DNA from: Gammaproteobacteria bacterium
GTDB lineage: Bacteria > Pseudomonadota > Gammaproteobacteria > Pseudomonadales > Azotimanducaceae
Length of the DNA stretch: 6,766 bases
Direction of reading: 5' to 3'
NCBI GenBank assembly: GCA_002694945.1
Contig: NZNP01000035.1
Location: forward strand, 5,728 to 12,493
Shown here: in pieces, positions 1-6,757 of the stretch
Layout: the number at the start of each line of letters is the position of its first letter
Position numbering within the stretch: position 1 is the first letter of the stretch
The notes under the pieces: model-generated
What the model was told of the DNA's origin: nothing
Database searches by the model: none
What the model saw: only the letters and a program-made list of their open reading frames with translations
Program-made: the position numbers and the translations under genes

Positions 1-236
1 TAGAGGCGATTACTGAAGCTGAACTCGATGCTAATCCGGGTTTGGTCCGAACGATGTCGGTTCAACCACCGCGAGGTGTAGGTGATATTCGAATGGTTCG
101 TGTGCAGGGAATTGATTTTCAACCCTGCGGCGGTACGCATGTCAAGAATACGAGCGAAATAGGCCCAGTGAAAATTAGTAAAATAGAAAACAAAGGCCGG
201 CAGAATCGTCGCGTTCACTTGTTGTTGGACTCATGA
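1..236 (+). CDS. alaX: Alanyl-tRNA editing protein, AlaX type (3' end only)
   Basis: This is the last 77 codons of a gene that enters from the left edge. The frame is open from base 3 and stops with TGA at 234-236. The visible protein contains QPPRG followed by QPCGGTHVKNTSEIG. The Cys (codon 126-128) and His (codon 138-140) of CGGTH are the zinc-binding pair of the second-additional (SAD) domain, shared by the editing domain of alanyl-tRNA synthetase and free-standing AlaX proteins. Members of this family hydrolyse Ser or Gly mischarged on tRNA-Ala in the cytoplasm. The ending shortly after the motif (KIENKGRQNRRVHLLLDS) fits stand-alone AlaX. A full alanyl-tRNA synthetase would usually continue with a further C-terminal domain, but the missing N-terminus prevents complete certainty. 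The stop overlaps the next gene's start as ATGA, suggesting co-translation. Confidence 0.88.
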   Translation, partial: EAITEAELDANPGLVRTMSVQPPRGVGDIRMVRVQGIDFQPCGGTHVKNTSEIGPVKISKIENKGRQNRRVHLLLDS

Positions 237-1276
237 AGTTACCGTCATTGCCTGAGGGATTTACCGTTAAGTTTCTCGGCGATCTTTTGCAGCGGCCTTT
301 ACGTTCTGTTGGGATAGAGAGTGTTGGTGAAGGCACAGGTATGATGGCCGATATGTCTCGTTTAACGCTCGAATTTGAGGACAGCACGGAGCCTCTCTGT
401 ATAATCGCAAAATACAGCGCTCAAAATCCCACAAACCGCGAGGTGGCGGTCAGCTTTAATCTTTACGAGCGAGAGGCGCGTTACTACTCGGAGCTGGATC
501 ACCAAACCGATATATGCACGCCAGAAATATATTTTGTTGATGTTGACGGCTCTGACCTGCTGATTCTTATGGAGGACCTTGGTGATTACGCGGTGGGTAG
601 TCAGGAGCTTGGCGCGGATCTGCATCAGACTGAAATAGCCATCGATCAGCTTGCGAAGCTACACGGAGCTTTCTGGGGCAGAGTTGATCATCTTGAATGG
701 GTGCCCGGAATAGCCAATAGTTTTCATGCGGACAATATGTACAACTTCTGCCAGACGGGCTGGGATGTCATGGCAAATAGCTTTGACGTTGCATCACAGG
801 TCAATCCTTTCAAAGATGCGTTTGTGGCAGCTCTGCCAATGCTTCAGGCGCAACAAAACCGTCAACCAAGGACTCTGCTGCATGGTGATTTTCGAATGGA
901 AAACTTGCTTTATGGAACGGAGGCTCGGCACGAAGATGTTGTCGTTATCGATTTTCAGGGACCTCTGCTCGGCAGTGGGTTTGTCGATCTGGCGCTATTT
1001 CTAGGGCAGAGCACTCGAACATCAATTCGCCGTGATCATGAACGGAATTTGGTAGATCGATACATGACAGGTCTAGAGCGGCAGCACTTGAGCTTGGATG
1101 ATGTCCTTGACCCTTGGGAGGCTTATCGTCAAGCAATATTGTATAACTGGGTCTATGCCTCTGTGGTCGCCGGTACATTAGACAGCAGCAACGAGAAGGC
1201 GTTCGCCTGGATGCAGCAGATGGTAAATCGCCAGTTAGAAGTAAGCCTAGATCTCGATATTTTCAGCCTGATATAG
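233..1276 (+). CDS. Phosphotransferase family protein (APH / ecdysteroid-kinase-like fold)
   Basis: This 347-residue soluble protein has the layout of a kinase-like small-molecule phosphotransferase. A Gly-rich nucleotide loop lies at about 31-37 (VGEGTGM), the probable ATP-anchoring Lys is K60 in LCIIAKYSA, and the hinge is near 109-118 (LLILMEDLGD). The catalytic HGDFRMEN loop is at 217-224, with D219 as likely base and N224 as metal ligand. The metal-binding Asp is D240 in VVVIDFQ, followed by GSGFVDLALFLG. All key residues are present, so it should be active. The family phosphorylates hydroxyls of antibiotics, choline-like compounds, steroids and other metabolites, and the substrate here cannot be read from sequence. 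The ATG at 233 overlaps the alaX stop, and no good Shine-Dalgarno precedes it, so translation probably depends on coupling. A later start at Met37 or Met38 would remove the Gly-rich loop. It ends 3 bp from the convergent Lin0512 gene. Confidence 0.85.
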   Translation: MKLPSLPEGFTVKFLGDLLQRPLRSVGIESVGEGTGMMADMSRLTLEFEDSTEPLCIIAKYSAQNPTNREVAVSFNLYEREARYYSELDHQTDICTPEIYFVDVDGSDLLILMEDLGDYAVGSQELGADLHQTEIAIDQLAKLHGAFWGRVDHLEWVPGIANSFHADNMYNFCQTGWDVMANSFDVASQVNPFKDAFVAALPMLQAQQNRQPRTLLHGDFRMENLLYGTEARHEDVVVIDFQGPLLGSGFVDLALFLGQSTRTSIRRDHERNLVDRYMTGLERQHLSLDDVLDPWEAYRQAILYNWVYASVVAGTLDSSNEKAFAWMQQMVNRQLEVSLDLDIFSLI

Positions 1277-1279
1277 GGC

Positions 1280-1615
1280 TTAGTCGGCCAATCGCACGAT
1301 GATTCCCGCGTTAGCTATCACGATTGCATCTTTCCCATCGTCAGCGGGTATCTCCAGACCGCCTTTTTTCACTGTAACATTGACTGTTCCGTAAGGCAGC
1401 GCCTTTGCGACCCGATCGAGATCTACCTCATCGGGTTCCGGTATACCTATAAGGAGGTCTATGTACATGTCATGCGCTGTTTTTTTCAATGGCGCGAAGA
1501 AATGCAGGCTTGAATGGTGGATAGCATCAAAAACGGCTCTTTCTGCGGCAAGCGTATAGTCACGACCATGCACGTCAGTTCCCATGCCCATCTCAGTTAC
1601 GTAACGAGTTTTCAT
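1280..1615 (-). CDS. Lin0512 family protein, function unknown
   Basis: This small soluble protein of 111 residues has no signal peptide or membrane segment. The N-terminus (EMGMGTDVHGRDYTLAAERA, then VFDAIHHSSL) matches my recollection of the Lin0512 family, small conserved proteins of about 110 residues with no established function. The rest alternates helix and strand (DMYIDLLIGIPEPDEVDLDRVAKALPYG, then VNVTVKKGGLEI), consistent with a compact alpha/beta fold. The cluster of Asp/His residues near the N-terminus (D14, H16, D19, H33, H34) could bind a metal or small ligand, but that is inference. It is the last gene of the efflux operon. Its ATG shares one base with the pump's TAA stop (TAATG), and a strong AGGAGG lies 6 nt upstream inside the pump gene, so it is probably co-transcribed and well translated. 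Its relation to efflux is unknown. Confidence 0.85.
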   Translation of the reverse strand: MKTRYVTEMGMGTDVHGRDYTLAAERAVFDAIHHSSLHFFAPLKKTAHDMYIDLLIGIPEPDEVDLDRVAKALPYGTVNVTVKKGGLEIPADDGKDAIVIANAGIIVRLAD

Positions 1616-4600
1616 TATCGCCCTCCTGCAGGTTGCTCGGCCATGGGTGGTGCGGTCTCGTTCTTGGATAGATTGACCAAGTCCTCAAGGACTAGGTAAC
1701 CCGAAGGTACAACCAATAGCGTAACCACAGTCGCAAACATCACACCAAATGCCAGCGAAACAGCCATGGGTACCATAAACTGTGCTTGCACACTGTTGTC
1801 GAACATTAAGGGTGACAACCCTACAAATGTTGTGAGCGAAGTAAGTAAAATTGGGCGGCATCTTGAAACGGAAGCCTCCACGAGAGAGCTTATAAGGGTT
1901 AAACCCTGATCTCGACGTTGGTTGATTCCATGCACCAGAACTAGCGATGAGTTGACTACAACTCCCGCGGCCGCCGTAAAACCAAGTATCGACATCATAG
2001 CCATGCCAGAAATGTAGCCGAGGCTCTTCATAATGAGATGACCATAGATAGCGCCACATAGAGCGAAGGGGATGACACTCATGATCGTTAATGGCTGAAG
2101 ATATGATTTGAGTGGTATAGCCAATAAGGCGAATATCACGAAAAGAGCGATAAACAAGTAAGGTATTAAAGAAGCGACAGACTCCTGTTGATCTGCTTGA
2201 GCGCCCTCCAGCCGGTAGCTCACCCTGGGGAAAGCGGCAAATATTTGTTGTATGGATCCCTTCCGTAAGTCTGCAATGACTTCGTTGGCTGTAATCTGAG
2301 AGCGGTCGACGTCCGCTACGACGTTCACGACCCGCCTACCATCTGCTCGTTTTATAGTTGAAAAGCCTTGGCCTAGATTCGCCCGACCGACGGTTGCAAA
2401 GGGTACTTCAGATCCGTCAGGGGTTCGAACTCGCATTGTACTGAGTGAAGCGATGGAGCTGCGTTCCGCTTCGGTGTAACGAACCATAACACGCACATCG
2501 TCTCTACCTCGCTGAATACGCTGAGCTTCCTCGCCGTAGAAAGCCTGCCTCACTTGCTTCGCGAGATTTCCCAAGGTTATACCCAAGGCCTCGCCGGAAG
2601 GCGTGATAGCTAATTTCAGTTCTTGTTTGCCTGACCGAAACGAATCGGTGATATCTACCACGCCCGGATATTCATCAAGTTTGGCCCTTAATTTGGCGGC
2701 AACTACACGAAGCTCTTCGACATCCTCACCTTCGAGCTGGATGTCTATGTCGTTGCCGGCCGTAAAAAGCGATGAATTGAACTTAAGCTCGACAGCATCT
2801 GCAATTGGCCCGTTCACATCTCGCCAGATGTCGGCAACTTGTCTTGTTGTGATATCACGAGTCTCGCTGGGTGTCAGTTGCAGTATTACTTCGCCCAAAT
2901 GACCATTGGCCGTCCCGCCGGAAGCGGCGCCAGGCTGGGGTGGTCCGTTATTTGCCTTTAGCTGGCTACCCACCGCAGCCAATATATGGGTCGCCGGTAA
3001 CTGCCCAGGGAACTCTTTGTTGAGTCTTTCCTTCACCTGTGCTGCTGACTTTTCCAACTGTGTGATGGCCTCATTAGTCAACCGAGCAGGAGTACCCAGA
3101 GGCATGGTGAGCTTGGCAACGACCTGATCCGATGCTAATGGTGGAAAAAAAGAAAAAGGTAGTCGGCCACTTGCAAGGATGGCCATCCCCGATAAGAAAG
3201 CGGCAATAGCGATTGCTAAAGTGAGATAGCGCGCTCTGATGGCTCCCTCGGCAAGCTGACGAAATTGAATGTTGATGAATGTTTCGAGATTGTTAGCGAA
3301 CCTCGATTGGATAGACATGATGCGTCTGGCGATGGGTGCAAAGAAGCCCGCGAGGTGGAGGCCAAAGAAAATGCTAGCGGAGCCAATAGCTAGGGCGACA
3401 TAAGAGCGAAAGTCCCAGGCAAATCCAAGTAGTATGACGGCCATGATAGGCACGAGCATCATGCCCACTTCGCCCGCTTCCGATTTTACCTCTGTGTGTC
3501 CGAGGTGAGATGGCAGGATCATTTGGGACTCGACTAAAGAAAAAATCAAACAACACATGACAGTTGTAGCGATCACGGCCATGACTTGACCCATGAAACC
3601 GACTCCTAGCAGCAGAGGGCTAAAGGCGGCCATAGTCGTCATTACACCAAAGATGACGGGTGTCGTTACACGTTGTGTCCCCTCAATGGCGCCTTTTAAT
3701 GTTGTAAAACCTTCTTGGTGCGTCGTGTGTACGCTTTCGCCAACAACTATCGCGTCGTCCACTAGAATCCCGAGCACCAAAATAAAACCGAAGAGGGAAA
3801 TGACATTGATGGAGAGCCCTAGCGCGCTAGTCAAAAATATGGCCCCGAGGAAAGCGACTGGCACGCCGATGCTCACCCAGAAAGCTAACCGAGGTCGCAG
3901 AAACAGCGCAAGCAGAATCAGTACCATTAGGAAACCCTGTCGACCACTTTCTAGTAGAGTATTGATGCGGTCGTCTAACTGAGTCGATTCATCATTCCAT
4001 ATCGTTGCTTCGATACTTTGCGGCAAAATAGAGCCGATATTTTTGACGTAATTCCGAACCGCATCGCTAATCTGCTGGACATCCTCTTGACCAACTCGCT
4101 TAACCTCAATTAAAGCAGCAGGTTTGCCGTTAAACCTGAGTATTTGATCGGTGTCTTCAAATGCATCTACAACGGTAGCTACATCTCTTAAATAAAGCCG
4201 CGTTCCATCAGCTCGGGTCCGCAACACAAGATTCTTAAAGTCGTACCCATCGTATGCTTGCCCTTTGGTGCGCAGAAGTATCTCGCTGGCTGCTGTTTTT
4301 ATGGAACCACCTGGCAGATCTAAAGAACCGTTTCTTACAGCGTTTGCCACTTCATTGAAGGTGAGTTCAAATTGTCGTAGTGAGACCTCTGAAACCTCAA
4401 TCGAGATCTCGTAAGGCCGAACATTGACCACATCTACCTGCGTAATTCCAGGTAGTTGAACTATATCATCGCGAATTTGTTGGGCTACTTCTTTTAGCGT
4501 CCGCTCGTCATCGGGTCCCGTGATAGTGAGAGAGAGTACGTTGTTAATGTTTTCGTTCAAGGTGGTAATCGGTTGTTCGATTTCCTCTGGGAATGTGTCG

Positions 4601-4947
4601 ATTGAATCAATTCGATTTTTGACCTCATCGAGGGCTTTTGATTTGTCGCTGTCTTCAAAGAGTTCTACCGAGACACTGCACAGTCCCTCACTGGCATTTG
4701 ACCTGATGGTCTTGACGCCAACCACGCCCTCCAGCTTCTCTTCGATTCTTACGCACACACCGTCTTCGACCTCTTCCGGAGCGGCGCCTAGATAGGGGAC
4801 AGCGATTGTGATGAAAGGCAGGTCGATGTCTGGAAAGGTTGTTTTTGGCATGACGGGAAGCGTTACAAGCCCCGCAAGGACAATCAGACCCATAAGGAGA
4901 TTGGCTGCAATATGATTATGACCAAACCAGGCGATGATGGTTTTCAT
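1615..4947 (-). CDS. RND efflux pump, inner-membrane permease subunit (AcrB/HAE1-like)
   Basis: This 1110-residue proton-driven exporter would form the inner-membrane trimer of a tripartite pump. TM1 is at about 13-32, the first periplasmic porter region about 33-335, TM2-TM6 about 336-476, TM7 about 574-592, the second porter region about 593-924, and TM8-TM12 about 925-1086. TM4 carries GILVDDAIVVGE with the paired proton-relay Asp residues D397 and D398. That signature favours organic-compound (HAE1) pumps over heavy-metal pumps, which usually have DGA there. TM11 keeps R1029 and T1036, equivalent to AcrB R971 and T978. The AcrB TM10 Lys940 position is Asn999 (GVVVNSSLVLV). The TM6-TM7 linker is about 97 residues and contains two extra hydrophobic stretches at about 494-511 and 516-538, explaining part of the excess over the usual roughly 1040 residues. 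The start overlaps the adaptor stop by ATGA. Only a weak GTGG precedes it, suggesting coupled translation. The substrate is unknown. Confidence 0.95.
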   Translation of the reverse strand: MKTIIAWFGHNHIAANLLMGLIVLAGLVTLPVMPKTTFPDIDLPFITIAVPYLGAAPEEVEDGVCVRIEEKLEGVVGVKTIRSNASEGLCSVSVELFEDSDKSKALDEVKNRIDSIDTFPEEIEQPITTLNENINNVLSLTITGPDDERTLKEVAQQIRDDIVQLPGITQVDVVNVRPYEISIEVSEVSLRQFELTFNEVANAVRNGSLDLPGGSIKTAASEILLRTKGQAYDGYDFKNLVLRTRADGTRLYLRDVATVVDAFEDTDQILRFNGKPAALIEVKRVGQEDVQQISDAVRNYVKNIGSILPQSIEATIWNDESTQLDDRINTLLESGRQGFLMVLILLALFLRPRLAFWVSIGVPVAFLGAIFLTSALGLSINVISLFGFILVLGILVDDAIVVGESVHTTHQEGFTTLKGAIEGTQRVTTPVIFGVMTTMAAFSPLLLGVGFMGQVMAVIATTVMCCLIFSLVESQMILPSHLGHTEVKSEAGEVGMMLVPIMAVILLGFAWDFRSYVALAIGSASIFFGLHLAGFFAPIARRIMSIQSRFANNLETFINIQFRQLAEGAIRARYLTLAIAIAAFLSGMAILASGRLPFSFFPPLASDQVVAKLTMPLGTPARLTNEAITQLEKSAAQVKERLNKEFPGQLPATHILAAVGSQLKANNGPPQPGAASGGTANGHLGEVILQLTPSETRDITTRQVADIWRDVNGPIADAVELKFNSSLFTAGNDIDIQLEGEDVEELRVVAAKLRAKLDEYPGVVDITDSFRSGKQELKLAITPSGEALGITLGNLAKQVRQAFYGEEAQRIQRGRDDVRVMVRYTEAERSSIASLSTMRVRTPDGSEVPFATVGRANLGQGFSTIKRADGRRVVNVVADVDRSQITANEVIADLRKGSIQQIFAAFPRVSYRLEGAQADQQESVASLIPYLFIALFVIFALLAIPLKSYLQPLTIMSVIPFALCGAIYGHLIMKSLGYISGMAMMSILGFTAAAGVVVNSSLVLVHGINQRRDQGLTLISSLVEASVSRCRPILLTSLTTFVGLSPLMFDNSVQAQFMVPMAVSLAFGVMFATVVTLLVVPSGYLVLEDLVNLSKNETAPPMAEQPAGGR
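1622..1627 (-). promoter_or_regulatory. Strong ribosome binding site for the Lin0512 gene
   Basis: On the minus strand AGGAGG lies 6 nt before the ATG at 1613-1615. It is embedded in the last Gly-Gly-Arg codons of the RND pump gene. It is the best Shine-Dalgarno match of the four operon genes and fixes the Lin0512 start. Confidence 0.8.
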
Positions 4948-6107
4948 GATGTTGCCACTAAAGCGGTTTCAGTAACTGGTTGTACTAGCATGCCAGGCAC
5001 CGCATTGTTTACAGGTGAAAGGCATAGTAGTTCACCCGGTCTGATACCGTCAGTGATATAGATGTTTTCGTCAACGCTCCTGAGAATTGTAACGTCGCGG
5101 AACTGCAGGCGATTGTCATTGCCAACAACGTAAATCTGTTCGTTTGGTTGCAGGGCTGATCGGGGCAGGACAAAAATGTTATTCACTAGGTGGCCAATAA
5201 TCTCGGCTTCTACAAATAAGCCGACTGCGAGAGGTGGACGATTGTCTGTTTGCTTATAGGGGGCCTCAACCTGCGCGATCACGTTGATCATGCGCGTTCG
5301 AGGGTCGAGCTCCCCCTCGGTTCGAACGACGCGACCCTCCCAAGTATGTCGTTGTCCTGCGAACTGCGCTCTTAGAACGACTGTTGGTTCTCGATTATTG
5401 AAAGGCGTGCCTGCCAGTGGCAGATCAAGGTATGCGAGCTCCTCGTCGTGCAATGGTAGTCGGACCTCGGCTAGATCTGTGGCGTAGAGGTTAGCGATCG
5501 GAGCGCCTCGATTCACAAATTGACCAATATCTACCTTCTCGTTGCGCACCCTCCCATCGTAGGGCGCAATAACTCGAGTGCGCTGAAGATCGCGCTCAGC
5601 TCGCATTAGTCTTGCCCTGGCTTCTCTAAGGCTCGCGTGCGCCAAGCGGAGTCGATTAAGAGCGTCATCCTTCTGTGATTGACTGGTGGACTGTCGTTTA
5701 GCCAGATCGAGCTGTCTTTCATGAGCTTTTTTAGCGTTTGTTAGTTCGCTCCGAGTCGATGCAAGGGCCGCTTTGGCCTGTTCCAGACTAACTTCGTAAT
5801 CGAGTGGATCAATTTCGAGTAAGAGATCACCTTTGCGAAAGAATCCGCCAGAGACCATATTAGGGGAGATGGCGATCACACGGCCGGAAACTTCGGGAAC
5901 CAGCTCACTTTCCGTTCTCGGTAACACGGTTCCGTGAGTGATAGCGCTGAGTTGGACGGTTTCTTGCACAGCCTTAGCGGCACGTACCATTGGCGCATTG
6001 GGCGTGGGCGGTTGAGGGTCGAGCTTAGGGCCGGTCGCGATTATAAGACCTGCAATCCCAACCCCTACGATAATAACTGCAAGTGAGAGAAGGTATTGTT
6101 TAATCAT
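4944..6107 (-). CDS. RND efflux periplasmic adaptor (membrane fusion protein, HlyD/AcrA family)
   Basis: This 387-residue protein links the inner-membrane pump to an outer-membrane channel. An N-terminal hydrophobic anchor spans about 5-25. There is no lipobox Cys, so it should be held by this helix (or be cleaved) rather than be a lipoprotein. A Pro-rich linker (28-40) follows. Two lipoyl half-motifs at about 65-102 (ELVPEVSGRV) and 178-215 (RVIAPYDGRV) flank an alpha-helical hairpin at about 104-175 rich in Ala, Arg, Leu and Gln, the coiled coil that contacts the outer channel. The beta-barrel follows at about 215-300, with GELDPRTRMINV at 265-276, and a membrane-proximal domain from about 305. 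The start is fixed because an in-frame TAA directly precedes the ATG. The start overlaps the TetR gene stop by 8 bp (ATGATTAA), and the stop overlaps the pump start by 4 bp. Confidence 0.94.
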   Translation of the reverse strand: MIKQYLLSLAVIIVGVGIAGLIIATGPKLDPQPPTPNAPMVRAAKAVQETVQLSAITHGTVLPRTESELVPEVSGRVIAISPNMVSGGFFRKGDLLLEIDPLDYEVSLEQAKAALASTRSELTNAKKAHERQLDLAKRQSTSQSQKDDALNRLRLAHASLREARARLMRAERDLQRTRVIAPYDGRVRNEKVDIGQFVNRGAPIANLYATDLAEVRLPLHDEELAYLDLPLAGTPFNNREPTVVLRAQFAGQRHTWEGRVVRTEGELDPRTRMINVIAQVEAPYKQTDNRPPLAVGLFVEAEIIGHLVNNIFVLPRSALQPNEQIYVVGNDNRLQFRDVTILRSVDENIYITDGIRPGELLCLSPVNNAVPGMLVQPVTETALVATS

Positions 6108-6723
6108 TTAGGAATTCTTGCTCCTGGCTTAGACCGGCGGTGGCGAAAGTTATTAGATGTTCGATTGCATCCTTAAAGGCGACTGGAGGTTGTTCATTCA
6201 TAACCGGATTAGGGAATTTAAGCAGATGAATCATAGAGCCGATCATCAGATGAAAGCGCCAGTTCAGCTCATCTTTAGCGAGACCAGGTACAACGCGCTC
6301 CAATGCTGTCTGAAAACGCTTTGAGACTTCACCAAATTGCTCGGCCATGATAGGTCGGGTTAGTGATTCAGGTTCGCTAAGCATCCTACCCATGACGGCT
6401 GGTAGCTTCGAGTTAGGAAGTGTGTCCGCTAGAGGATAAAAAAAGGCCTCTAGCAGAGATCTCAAAGTCAGCGAACACTTACTATCTTCGAGTCGACTTA
6501 GCCGTATGAGTCGCTCGCTGTTTACCGGCTCAACGTGTCGATTTATGACAGCAGCGAGAAGGCCCTCTTTACTGCCGAAATGATAGTTTGTAGCCGCAAT
6601 ATTAACGTCCGCAAGCTGTGCTATAGCTCGTAGCGATGTAGCAGAGTAACCCATTTCAACGAACAGCTCTTCCGCAGCATCTAATATTCGATCTTGAGTA
6701 GACCCAAGTTGATTTGGACACAT
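6100..6723 (-). CDS. TetR/AcrR family transcriptional repressor (PsrA-like DNA-binding domain)
   Basis: With the ATG start at 6721-6723 the protein has 207 residues, a normal TetR length. Helices 1-3 are in residues 9-50: RILDAAEELFVEMGYSATS, then LRAIAQLADVNIAATNYHFG, with the recognition helix around 40-47. The rest (about 55-200) is an all-helical ligand-binding and dimerisation domain, including LNWRFHLMIGSMIH. From memory, both the helix-turn-helix (VNxAAxNYHFGSK) and the WRxHxMxG segment resemble Pseudomonas PsrA, a fatty-acid-responsive repressor. I could not align them, and the ligand is unknown. I preferred this ATG because GAGG stands 8 nt upstream. A TTG at 6739-6741 in the same frame would add six residues, but it lies within the operator, close to the expected transcription start, and lacks a ribosome site. 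As first gene of the efflux operon it should repress its own operon. Confidence 0.92.
   Translation of the reverse strand: MCPNQLGSTQDRILDAAEELFVEMGYSATSLRAIAQLADVNIAATNYHFGSKEGLLAAVINRHVEPVNSERLIRLSRLEDSKCSLTLRSLLEAFFYPLADTLPNSKLPAVMGRMLSEPESLTRPIMAEQFGEVSKRFQTALERVVPGLAKDELNWRFHLMIGSMIHLLKFPNPVMNEQPPVAFKDAIEHLITFATAGLSQEQEFLND
6121..6125 (-). promoter_or_regulatory. Probable ribosome binding site of the adaptor gene, long spacing
   Basis: AGGAG on the minus strand lies 13 nt before the adaptor ATG, inside the end of the TetR gene. The spacing is longer than the usual 5-9 nt. No alternative start exists, because TAA directly precedes the ATG in frame. Re-initiation after the overlapping TetR stop may contribute more than this site. 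Confidence 0.45.
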
Positions 6724-6731
6724 GTTAATAG

Positions 6732-6735
6732 CCTC
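6732..6735 (-). promoter_or_regulatory. Ribosome binding site of the TetR gene
   Basis: GAGG on the minus strand stands 8 nt before the ATG at 6721-6723 and directly abuts the operator. It supports the ATG over the upstream TTG as start codon. Confidence 0.6.
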
Positions 6736-6755
6736 AATCAAACGATTGTTTGATT
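6736..6755. promoter_or_regulatory. Putative TetR operator (8-4-8 inverted repeat)
   Basis: AATCAAAC at 6736-6743 and GTTTGATT at 6748-6755 are exact reverse complements separated by GATT. The symmetry extends imperfectly outward (CTC at 6733-6735 against GAG at 6757-6759, with one extra T in the right arm). The core CAAAC-N4-GTTTG fits the site described for Pseudomonas PsrA, (G/C)AAAC-N2-4-GTTT(G/C). It lies between the -10 box and the TetR ribosome site and would cover the transcription start, the usual position for autorepression. Binding is inferred, not shown. Confidence 0.75.
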
Positions 6756-6757
6756 TG

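Noticed and set aside
233..1276. Antibiotic-resistance aminoglycoside phosphotransferase
   Set aside because: The HGDFRMEN and IDFQ motifs show the fold, but the sequence looks like the broad ecdysteroid-kinase-like group and nothing in the context points to antibiotic resistance.
1242..1282. Intrinsic terminator shared by the convergent genes
   Set aside because: The inverted repeat is imperfect with a long loop and lacks a T-run on both strands, so I did not list it as a terminator.
1685..2059. 124-codon open frame on the - strand inside the pump's 3' end
   Set aside because: It overlaps conserved TM9-TM12 codons in another frame and its translation resembles no protein family.
3593..3982. 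129-codon open frame on the + strand inside the RND pump gene
   Set aside because: It is antisense to the conserved TM2-TM5 coding region, has low-complexity Ser/Thr/Arg-rich composition and no recognisable domain. It is a shadow of the pump frame.
1615..4947. Heavy-metal (CzcA/CusA-type) RND pump
   Set aside because: TM4 has the VDDAIVV motif of organic-compound pumps rather than the DGA type of metal pumps, and the adaptor shows no His-rich or Met-rich metal sites.
6724..6741. TTG start giving the TetR protein six extra residues
   Set aside because: The TTG lies within the inverted repeat close to the expected transcription start and has no ribosome site, while the ATG at 6721-6723 has GAGG at 8-nt spacing.
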